A stretch of 16,605 nucleotides of DNA from CALELF01 sp045617925. GTDB taxonomy: Bacteria > Synergistota > Synergistia > Synergistales > Synergistaceae. The first letter of the stretch is position 1. The number at the start of each line of letters is the position of its first letter. The notes below the pieces were generated by a model, which saw nothing but the letters and a program-made list of their open reading frames with translations, did no database searches and had not been told where the DNA came from. This document shows positions 7,489 to 13,463 of this stretch, one piece after another. The translations under genes were made by a program, and so were the position numbers. The DNA lies in NCBI GenBank assembly GCA_045617925.1, contig JAZLJR010000055.1, forward strand, positions 1 through 16,605. The letters run 5' to 3'.

Positions 7489-9054
7489 TTGCAAAAACTC
7501 GCATTAAATTTTGTAAAAGAAAATAAGATTGTTTCAGCAGATTATGACACTACCATAAAGAGTGTGGCAGATGAAAATGGAATTTGTCTTGCCAGTCATT
7601 GTGGTGGTGCTGGTGTGTGTGGAGCCTGCAAGATAAAAATATTGCAAGGCTCAGTGTCAGATGTCACACAAACAGAAAAACAATTTTTGAGTGACAGGGA
7701 GCTAAAAGCAGGATTTCGCCTAGCCTGTAAAGCAAGGGCGTTGAGCAACCTTATAATTGAAAATTCATTCAGTGAAAATAAAATCAAAATACTTGATGAT
7801 GTTTTGCCTTTTGAGGTCAAAGCTGACAGCAAAAACGGGCTTTATGTAGCAGTTGATCTTGGAACTACAAGTGTGGTTGCTACTGTTTTTGATGTGGCAG
7901 ATGAAAAACTAATAGGGCGTGTTTCTTTTGCAAATCCCCAGGCTTCATTTGGAAGTGACGTTATGTCACGCATTGCTTCTATCGTAAACGATGTGGCAAG
8001 CCTTCGGAAAATGCAACGCCTTTTGTGTGATTCACTTTGTGAATCTATAACAAAAATTCTGTGTGAAAATGACAAAACAAGCGAAGACATAACAAGGATA
8101 GTTGTGAGTGGCAATACCGTTATGCAACACATATTTGTTGGAGAGTCTCCCTGTTCAATGGGAAGTGCTCCATACACTCCCTCATTTTTGTATCATTCTC
8201 CCCTCCATGCAGGAGAAATCGGCTTATTATTTCCTAATGCTCTGCTTTACCTTGTGCCAAACATATCTGCCTTTGTTGGTGGGGATATTACATCTGGTTT
8301 AGCAGCACTTGATTTTGATTATAAAGATAAAAATGAAACTGCCCTTTTTGTTGACCTTGGCACAAATAACGAAATGGCATTGTTAGCTGGCGGGCAAATT
8401 TTTGCCACCTCAACTGCGGCTGGTCCTGCCTTTGAGGGAGCAGGAATTTTGCAAGGTGTGAGGGCTGTTGAAGGTGCGATTTGTTCTGTATCTTTTGAGA
8501 ACAACCGCCTTGTTAGCCACACAATTGACGATAAAAAGGCTATCGGGCTTTGTGGTTCTGGCATGATAGATTGTCTTGCCGTTTTTCTTGAAAATAACAT
8601 CATGCAGCCAAACGGCAGTTTAAATGAGGATAGCCCTTTTGTTTGCCGTAATGAAGATGGAATTTTGCAGGTCACATTAGCCGAGGAAGAAAAAGTTTGT
8701 ATTACTCAAAAAGACATTCGGACCCTTCAACTTGTGATAGCTTCAATAAGAGCGGGGATAAAAATTCTCTTAAAAAGAGCAAAAAGAAGTGAAGAGTCAT
8801 TAAACAAAATCTATTTAGCCGGTGCGTTTGGCAATTTTATAAATATCAAAAATGCAAGAAAAATTGGGCTCTTGCCTTCCTGCAATTCAGAAGTGGTAAG
8901 TGCGAAAAACACTTCATTGTTGGGTGCTATAAAGGCCCTTTTTGAAGATGATTTCCTGACACGAGCGACAGACCTGTCACAAAGAGTGACAACATTAAAT
9001 TTGGCAAATGAAGAAGATTTTAAGACAAGTTTTATAAATTCTCTTGATTTTTAA
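7489..9054 (+). CDS. RACo-like corrinoid-activating ATPase (2Fe-2S ferredoxin domain + DUF4445 ASKHA)
   Basis: Proteins of this family reductively reactivate Co(II) corrinoid proteins at the expense of ATP. I prefer the TTG at 7489 (521 residues) because GGAG (7479-7482) lies 6 bases before it. A TTG at 7477 in the same frame overlaps that site. The N-terminal domain is a plant-type [2Fe-2S] ferredoxin with C38, C44, C47 (CGGAGVCGAC) and C80. The ASKHA part has AVDLGTTSVVATVF (phosphate-1), VVSGNTVMQHIF, FVDLGTNNEMALL (phosphate-2), GPAFEGAGI, LCGSGMIDCLAVF and LAGAFGNFINI. The TTG start and the lack of a clear promoter after the terminator suggest modest expression. It is followed after 28 bases by a methionine-synthase-activation-domain-like protein, consistent with corrinoid methyl-transfer chemistry. 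The corrinoid protein it serves is not in the window. Confidence 0.88.
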   Translation: MQKLALNFVKENKIVSADYDTTIKSVADENGICLASHCGGAGVCGACKIKILQGSVSDVTQTEKQFLSDRELKAGFRLACKARALSNLIIENSFSENKIKILDDVLPFEVKADSKNGLYVAVDLGTTSVVATVFDVADEKLIGRVSFANPQASFGSDVMSRIASIVNDVASLRKMQRLLCDSLCESITKILCENDKTSEDITRIVVSGNTVMQHIFVGESPCSMGSAPYTPSFLYHSPLHAGEIGLLFPNALLYLVPNISAFVGGDITSGLAALDFDYKDKNETALFVDLGTNNEMALLAGGQIFATSTAAGPAFEGAGILQGVRAVEGAICSVSFENNRLVSHTIDDKKAIGLCGSGMIDCLAVFLENNIMQPNGSLNEDSPFVCRNEDGILQVTLAEEEKVCITQKDIRTLQLVIASIRAGIKILLKRAKRSEESLNKIYLAGAFGNFINIKNARKIGLLPSCNSEVVSAKNTSLLGAIKALFEDDFLTRATDLSQRVTTLNLANEEDFKTSFINSLDF

Positions 9055-9082
9055 CTATCAATTGGAGTTTGAAGGAGCAAAC

Positions 9083-9802
9083 ATGGAATTAACCTATTGG
9101 ACTTTGAAAAACAAAAAGAAAAAAGTCTCACTCCCCTGCGAGGCGAACTTGACTTCGCTTGATGAATTTTATGCGAGTCAACCCTCATCAAGGCAAGGGG
9201 ATTATTCTGCCTTCAAAAAAAACTGGGAAGCAGGCGGAAAAAATAAATTCTTTGTGCCTCGCGTTGTTGCAAAGCAATTAGGCAAAACAGAAATTGCGGA
9301 GTTTGGTTTTGACCTTAAAGACGAATTATTTTGTGGAGCACAAAAGGTTTATGCCATAGTTTGGACAATAGGAGATGCACTTGAAAAAAGTGTGGCTAGC
9401 CTTATGGAGAGCGGCCAACTTACTGCCGGCCTTATGCTTGATGTGGCAGGTTCCGTTGCTTTGCGTAACATAAGGCACGATCTTATTGATTGGCTTTCTG
9501 CTCATTCTCGTGGAAATTCTCGTTTTGTTTGTGCAGAATATTACCCTGGACTTAAGGTTTTCCCCTTGAAATTTGTGCCACGAGTTTTAGAAATTACCGG
9601 TGCGTGGGATATATTAGGAGTTTCTGCGAATGAGAGTTGTTTTTTGAGCCCTGCAAAAACAAAATGCGCCTTCTTCTTTTTGGGCAGAAAATCACATAAA
9701 ACAAATCCGATTCGCTGTATCCCCTGCGCACATGAAAAATGTTTATATTGGCAAATGGGGGGCTGTCACATGCTCTTCCTTGATGATGCACCAACCCACT
9801 AA
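9083..9802 (+). CDS. vitamin B12-dependent methionine synthase activation-domain-like protein
   Basis: A 239-residue protein from the ATG at 9083 (AAGGAG at 9072-9077). A longer frame from 9044 overlaps the upstream gene and lacks a ribosome-binding site. It resembles stand-alone versions of the MetH reactivation domain: IVWTIGDALEKSVASLM (residues 92-108), then GLMLDVAGSVALRNI (116-130), then YYPGLKVFPL (153-162), the counterpart of the AdoMet-binding YSPGY loop. The C-terminus adds a cysteine cluster, C212-x2-C215-x4-C220-x7-C228 (CIPCAHEKC...GGC), which MetH itself lacks and which could hold an Fe-S cluster or metal. It is probably cotranscribed with the RACo-like gene, suggesting both handle the same corrinoid protein. 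Family assignment rests on pattern resemblance; function is inferred. Confidence 0.75.
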   Translation: MELTYWTLKNKKKKVSLPCEANLTSLDEFYASQPSSRQGDYSAFKKNWEAGGKNKFFVPRVVAKQLGKTEIAEFGFDLKDELFCGAQKVYAIVWTIGDALEKSVASLMESGQLTAGLMLDVAGSVALRNIRHDLIDWLSAHSRGNSRFVCAEYYPGLKVFPLKFVPRVLEITGAWDILGVSANESCFLSPAKTKCAFFFLGRKSHKTNPIRCIPCAHEKCLYWQMGGCHMLFLDDAPTH

Positions 9803-9812
9803 AATTTTAGCA

Positions 9813-9856
9813 AACAAAAGGCAAGCAGTGTAAATTTTCACTGCTTGCCTTTTGTT
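9813..9856. terminator. shared bidirectional terminator between convergent genes
   Basis: A perfect 18-bp inverted repeat, AACAAAAGGCAAGCAGTG (9813-9830) with its complement at 9839-9856, loop TAAATTTT. It fills the gap between the plus-strand activation-domain gene (ends 9802) and the minus-strand flavoprotein gene (ends 9870). The T-rich segment sits within the outer stem on each strand rather than as a clean trailing tract. Confidence 0.8.
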
Positions 9857-9869
9857 GTGAAAGAAAAAT

Positions 9870-10487
9870 TTATTTGTCCTCTAGTGGGATAAAGTCACTT
9901 GCCGGATGTTTGCACCAAGGGCATATAAAGTCACTTGGCAAGGTGTCTCCTTCGTATATGTAGCCACAAATTGTGCAGACAAAGCCTTTTTTCTTTTGTG
10001 GAGTTGGTGCCGGTTTGATATGTGATTGGTAAAAGTTGTATGTTAGAGATGTCGTTTCTGTCAAAATTTCGCAATCCGTTACGTCTGCTATGAACATTGT
10101 GTGTGTGCCAAGATCTGTTGAAGATATCACGCGAGCAGAAATGTACGAATTGCATCCGTCCAAAATATAGCAAAGTCCATTACTTGAGCGTGCAAAGGTA
10201 ACAGGCATTTGTCCTTCAAATTTTTTGACATCTTTACCGCTTTGAAAGCCAAAATGTTTGAAGGTATCAAATTTTGAATCTTCTGCCAAAATGGACACAT
10301 TAAAGATACCGGTGCGAGAAATCATATCGTGCGTATGGTTTTGCTTGTTCACAGTGACAGAAATTCTGTTTGGTGTGTTTGTCACCTGCCCTACAGTATT
10401 AACAATACACCCATTGTCAATGTTATTTTCCTGTGCTGTCAAGACAAAGAGTCCATAAGAAATTTTAAACATTGCTTTTTCGTTCAT
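9870..10487 (-). CDS. flavin reductase-rubredoxin fusion (high-molecular-weight rubredoxin, Hrb-like)
   Basis: A 205-residue two-domain redox protein with a strong AAGGGAGGA ribosome-binding site (10496-10504). Residues 1-155 are a flavin-reductase-like FMN-binding domain (MFKISYGLFVLTAQ, NTPNRISVTVNKQNHTHD, GIFNVSILAED, HTMFIADVTDCEIL). Residues 168-205 are a rubredoxin with Fe ligands C171, C174 (CTICGYIYEG) and C189, C192 (CPWC). The 14-residue spacing between the CxxC pairs is the short type seen in rubrerythrins. The known Hrb of acetogens passes electrons from NADH:rubredoxin oxidoreductase to a flavodiiron protein for NO/O2 reduction. That role is by analogy, and neither partner is in the window. 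It lies 22 bases downstream of the ybaK-like gene, likely in one operon. Confidence 0.9.
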   Translation of the reverse strand: MNEKAMFKISYGLFVLTAQENNIDNGCIVNTVGQVTNTPNRISVTVNKQNHTHDMISRTGIFNVSILAEDSKFDTFKHFGFQSGKDVKKFEGQMPVTFARSSNGLCYILDGCNSYISARVISSTDLGTHTMFIADVTDCEILTETTSLTYNFYQSHIKPAPTPQKKKGFVCTICGYIYEGDTLPSDFICPWCKHPASDFIPLEDK

Positions 10488-10509
10488 TTTATAGGTCCTC
10501 CCTTAAAGA

Positions 10510-10989
10510 CTATTGTTCCTTTGCTATGTCTGCCTTTTGACCATTTGTTATGCGTAAGAGTTCGTCTGGCGAAATTGGGAAAAAATCATGGTCAGTTCCA
10601 GCAGCTGCCCAAACAGTGTCATATTTCCAAAGATCGGCGTCAAGCAATGCTGTAATGGGCTCATCATAACCAACTGGGGGCACACCGCCGGGTTTGAAGC
10701 CAAACAATGCTTCACACGCTTCCCCACTTTCAAAAGAAGCGTGTTTTGCGCCGAGTGCGTGACGCACTTTTTTTGTATCAACCCTGTTTACGCCACTCAT
10801 AAGGACGAGCGCATGGCTTGCTCCGTGGTCAATTCGCAGGATTATGCTTTTTAAGATTTCTTCCTCTGGTGCGCCTACAGCACGAGATGCATCTGTAACG
10901 GTAAAGATTGTTTCTTCCGTGTGTAAAATCTTTGACGAGCAGGAAGTGCTGTCAAGGTGTGCTTGCACCTTTTTAACAGGATCAGTCAT
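10510..10989 (-). CDS. YbaK/EbsC-family aminoacyl-tRNA deacylase
   Basis: A 159-residue single-domain protein of the YbaK/ProX family, whose members hydrolyse mischarged tRNAs (for example Cys-tRNA-Pro) in trans. Family marks are the conserved lysine in EEILKSIIL (K47), the substrate loop GFKPGGVPPVGY (97-108) and the final strand segment AAAGTDHDFFPISPDEL (128-144). Length fits a free-standing editing domain rather than a ProRS insertion domain. A GAGGT ribosome-binding site lies about 8 bases upstream. It precedes the flavin reductase-rubredoxin gene with a 22-base gap; no functional link is obvious. Exact tRNA specificity cannot be assigned. I found no convincing promoter for it in 10990-11090. 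Confidence 0.88.
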   Translation of the reverse strand: MTDPVKKVQAHLDSTSCSSKILHTEETIFTVTDASRAVGAPEEEILKSIILRIDHGASHALVLMSGVNRVDTKKVRHALGAKHASFESGEACEALFGFKPGGVPPVGYDEPITALLDADLWKYDTVWAAAGTDHDFFPISPDELLRITNGQKADIAKEQ

Positions 10990-11071
10990 TCAAAATACCT
11001 CATATATCAAAACTTTTCTTGCATAAGTTTAACACAAATGTGTATTTTTTTTAAAAATTTAAAAAAAATGT

Positions 11072-11099
11072 TTGCATTTTTTTTCATCTATGCTACAAT
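11072..11099 (+). promoter_or_regulatory. strong extended -10 promoter for the membrane-protein gene
   Basis: TTGCAT (11072-11077), a 16-base spacer and TACAAT (11094-11099), with TG at 11091-11092 forming an extended -10. A dense run of A- and T-tracts (about 11044-11071) lies immediately upstream in UP-element position. The predicted leader is about 45 bases and ends in AAGGAGA. The 12-mer TATGCTACAATA is shared with the fabD promoter. Confidence 0.7.
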
Positions 11100-11151
11100 A
11101 GTTGCCACGCGGTTTAGGCGTAATAAATTACTAAATAAGGAGAGTATCACC

Positions 11152-11640
11152 ATGGGTCAGCAGGAAACAAACTTTTCACCAGAGCAGCAGTCAGGAGATA
11201 AAAAGTGGGGCTTTTTTGGCAAGATCTTCAATGATGAAACAAAGCAGAAATTTGAAGATGTAAAGGAAAAAGCAACAGCAGAGGCAAAAAAGACGTTTGA
11301 GTTTGTCAAACAGCCAGGTCGTTTTGGCGAAATGCTTCGCGGAGATTTGGAGCTTGGCGTTACATTTTGGGTTTATTGGGCATTAATTTCAGTAGTTGGC
11401 TTCTTCTTCATTGTGCCTATCATTTCAGCAATTTCAACATATCTTGCTCAGCTTTTGAATTTTGTTCTTATCATTTACAATGCTATGTGCCTTTTTGGTG
11501 TGTGGCGTTCTGCAACAAAATATGAAGCTGCGGGCGGTAACGTAGCCTTTGCCTTGGCTGCAAAGTTGTCTGTGTCTGTCTTTATTGGCTTACAGGCAAT
11601 TACGTTCCTTGCTACAATCTTGGTGAATTTGCTTAAATAA
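11152..11640 (+). CDS. small three-helix membrane protein of unknown function
   Basis: A 162-residue protein from the ATG at 11152, chosen because AAGGAGA lies 8 bases upstream and a promoter at 11072-11099 precedes it. The frame is open further upstream to 10957, but that part overlaps the promoter. Residues 1-66 are hydrophilic and charged, Lys/Glu-rich, with an amphipathic, possibly helical stretch (about 28-53). Membrane segments are at about 70-94, 98-117 and 131-160. The motif GVWRSATKY between helices 2 and 3, followed by a Lys at the start of helix 3 (AAKLSV), resembles one I recall in uncharacterised bacterial membrane proteins, but I cannot name a family. It is monocistronic, with its own promoter and terminator, which suggests steady, possibly high expression. 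Confidence 0.85.
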   Translation: MGQQETNFSPEQQSGDKKWGFFGKIFNDETKQKFEDVKEKATAEAKKTFEFVKQPGRFGEMLRGDLELGVTFWVYWALISVVGFFFIVPIISAISTYLAQLLNFVLIIYNAMCLFGVWRSATKYEAAGGNVAFALAAKLSVSVFIGLQAITFLATILVNLLK

Positions 11641-11654
11641 TTTTTATTAAATAG

Positions 11655-11695
11655 AAAAAAGTCGTTTTGAATTTGTTTTTCAAAACGACTTTTTT
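11655..11695 (+). terminator. intrinsic terminator after the small membrane protein
   Basis: Arms at 11655-11670 and 11680-11695 pair over 16 bp: six A, then GTCGTTTTGA, against TCAAAACGAC followed by six T. The loop is 9 bases and the U-tract is strong. The stem core CGTTTTGA/TCAAAACG recurs in the hairpin before the second amidase (13370-13403). Confidence 0.85.
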
Positions 11696-11701
11696 GTACC
11701 T

Positions 11702-11733
11702 TTATGTTAGCCAAGTCTATGGCTTGGCGCTTA
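11702..11733 (+). repeat. palindrome module A (TTATGTTA - hairpin - GCTTA)
   Basis: Left flank TTATGTTA (11702-11709), arms GCCAAG (11710-11715) and CTTGGC (11723-11728) around a 7-base loop, right flank GCTTA (11729-11733). The same flanks with different palindromes occur at 15099-15138 and 15136-15167. The module lies between the terminator and the ribosome-binding site of the first amidase, so it should be in that gene's leader or promoter region. Function unknown. Confidence 0.65.
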
Positions 11734-11770
11734 GGGCAAAAGACAAAATTTTATCCAGGAGGAGTAAAAA

Positions 11771-13345
11771 ATGAAGTTTTCAAAGTTACTAAAAGGTGTT
11801 TTTATCGTAGCAATAGTTCTATGTGTTGCATTTTTTGCGTGGCTTTATTTCAAGCCACAGGGTCAGGTGTCTAAAAGTGTGAGAGACCTTGCCTATATGT
11901 CTGCAACAGAACAGATTGAAAAATTCAAGAGTGGAGAGCTTTCTCCCGTAGATGTGCTAAAAGCTCAGCTTGAAATGATTAAAGAGTATAATGGCGAAGT
12001 TGCTTCAGGCAAGGAAGAAGTACCAGATTATATGAATTTTAATGGCAAGGTTAACGCTATTTCCTTTGAAAATTACGAACAAGCTCTTGAGCAGGCAAAG
12101 GAAGCGGAAAAACGCTACAAGGAAGGCACTGCCCGTCCCTTAGAGGGTGTTACTATCGGTGTAAAGAATGATTGTAGCGTAAAGGGTTGGATGTTGAATG
12201 CTGCTTCTTTAACTCTTCTTGGTAGAGAGCCAGAAAATCATGATGACCCAATGATACAAAAACTGCGCGAAGCTGGAGCTATTTTTGTTATTCAAACACT
12301 TGGTCCAGAATTTTGGGTTAGTGGTATGACCTGGTCACGCCTTTATGGTGTAACTAGAAATCCATGGAATGAAAACTATACTCCTGGCGGTTCTTCCGGT
12401 GGTTCCTGTGCTGCCCTTGCAGGAGGCTTTTGCACCTTGGCGACCGGTAGCGACATGGGTGGCTCTATCCGTGTTCCTTCTTCCATGTGTGGCGTTTATG
12501 GTTTCCGTTCTCCATTCGGTCGCGTGGCACAAACGTCATATACGCAATATTGCACAATTGGTGCAGAGGCAAGGACAATAGAAGATTTAATCCTTGTTCA
12601 AAATGCTATAACCGGTCCTTCTGTAGAAGATATGGCATCTATTCCCCACAAACTTGAATATCCTGCAACATACAAAGATTTAAAGGGTGTAAAAATTGCA
12701 GTTGACTACTTTGACCACTGGCTACCAGGTGGCATAGACAAAGAAGAAAGAATTGCAATGGACAAGGTTGTGGAAGCCTTGAAGAAAGCAGGAGCGGAGA
12801 TTATTGAAGTAAAACTAAGCTGGACAAGCGACCTTTATAACAGCACCTTTGGCAAGGCTCTTTTCTCAAGTGCAGTAGGCACAATGTTTAGCTTTACAGT
12901 TGGTAATGAAGACAAACTTACACCCTATGTTGCTAACATATTGAAGGGCTTGGACAAAAATGGATTTTTTGAGACTCCTGGGGGGGTGCATCTTGGAGAA
13001 GGAGAGATTTTCATAAAGACGGCACACAAAGAGATTCAGGAAAAAGTTTTCAAAGAAGGTTGCCTTGCACTTATTACACCTACCCTCTCAACGCCTTACG
13101 TTCCAGCGGAATATGATGCTTCCCGTGACGGAGAAGTTTTTATGACCTTCCCATGGAATTTGCTCTTTGCATATCCTATCGTTGTTGTCCCTGCTTCTTT
13201 GGCTGAGAAAAATGTTCCGGTAGGAGTGCAAGTAATTGGCAACGCCTATCAAGACCTTGATGCTTTCCGTGTTGCAATGGGGCTTTCAAAAGTATTGCCA
13301 CAACTTTATAAGGACGACCGTTTCCCAACATTTACACGTAAATAA
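11771..13345 (+). CDS. membrane-anchored amidase-signature hydrolase, copy 1
   Basis: Hydrolyses an amide bond by the Ser-cisSer-Lys mechanism. The 524-residue protein has a catalytic triad K132 (VTIGVKND), cis-Ser S208 (GGSSGGS) and nucleophile S232 (GSDMGGSIR), with S208 and S232 spaced 24 as in FAAH. The N-terminus has basic residues, then a hydrophobic helix (about 10-27) with no lipobox or clear signal-peptidase site. It is therefore probably a signal anchor with the enzyme outside the cytoplasm. This separates it from cytoplasmic GatA; there is also no gatB/gatC. The ribosome-binding site AGGAGGAG (11757-11764) is very strong. The sequence does not reveal the substrate; peptide amides or cell-wall-derived amides are possible given the M13 peptidase nearby. 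The second copy lies 118 bases downstream. Confidence 0.92.
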   Translation: MKFSKLLKGVFIVAIVLCVAFFAWLYFKPQGQVSKSVRDLAYMSATEQIEKFKSGELSPVDVLKAQLEMIKEYNGEVASGKEEVPDYMNFNGKVNAISFENYEQALEQAKEAEKRYKEGTARPLEGVTIGVKNDCSVKGWMLNAASLTLLGREPENHDDPMIQKLREAGAIFVIQTLGPEFWVSGMTWSRLYGVTRNPWNENYTPGGSSGGSCAALAGGFCTLATGSDMGGSIRVPSSMCGVYGFRSPFGRVAQTSYTQYCTIGAEARTIEDLILVQNAITGPSVEDMASIPHKLEYPATYKDLKGVKIAVDYFDHWLPGGIDKEERIAMDKVVEALKKAGAEIIEVKLSWTSDLYNSTFGKALFSSAVGTMFSFTVGNEDKLTPYVANILKGLDKNGFFETPGGVHLGEGEIFIKTAHKEIQEKVFKEGCLALITPTLSTPYVPAEYDASRDGEVFMTFPWNLLFAYPIVVVPASLAEKNVPVGVQVIGNAYQDLDAFRVAMGLSKVLPQLYKDDRFPTFTRK

Positions 13346-13369
13346 TGATTTATGAATAAATAAAAAAAT

Positions 13370-13403
13370 AACGCCGTTTTGAATTCAACGTCAAAACGGC
13401 GTT
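13370..13403. terminator. hairpin between the two amidases, probable terminator
   Basis: Arms AACGCCGTTTTGA (13370-13382) and TCAAAACGGCGTT (13391-13403), a 13-bp perfect stem with an 8-base loop. After the stem on the plus strand only TTATCG follows, so the U-tract is weak. On the minus strand a run of seven U follows, although no minus-strand gene is present. It may attenuate transcription between the two copies. Confidence 0.6.
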
Positions 13404-13423
13404 TATCGACACGGTTTGTTTTT

Positions 13424-13440
13424 TTATGCCACACTGCTTA
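13424..13440 (+). repeat. possible relic of the palindrome module
   Basis: TTATG (13424-13428) and GCTTA (13436-13440) are separated by only seven bases, in the same position relative to the amidase-2 start as module A is to amidase 1. This could be module A's counterpart after loss of the hairpin, or chance in AT-rich DNA. Confidence 0.3.
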
Positions 13441-13463
13441 ATTTAAGATAAGGAGAAAATAGA

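Noticed and set aside
8319..8675. 118-codon open frame antisense to the RACo-like gene (and another at 7842-8177)
   Set aside because: Both mirror the strongly conserved ASKHA coding strand; their translations show no recognisable fold and no start signals.
10990..11071. Promoter for the ybaK-like gene on the minus strand
   Set aside because: Only poor matches (for example TTAAAC with TGATAT), and these would leave almost no leader; not supported.
10957..11151. N-terminal extension of the small membrane protein
   Set aside because: The open frame upstream of 11152 runs through the promoter and overlaps the divergent ybaK-like start; it has no ribosome-binding site.
11771..13345. GatA subunit of Asp/Glu-tRNA amidotransferase
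   Set aside because: The signal anchor, absence of gatB/gatC and tandem duplication argue for a general exported amidase.
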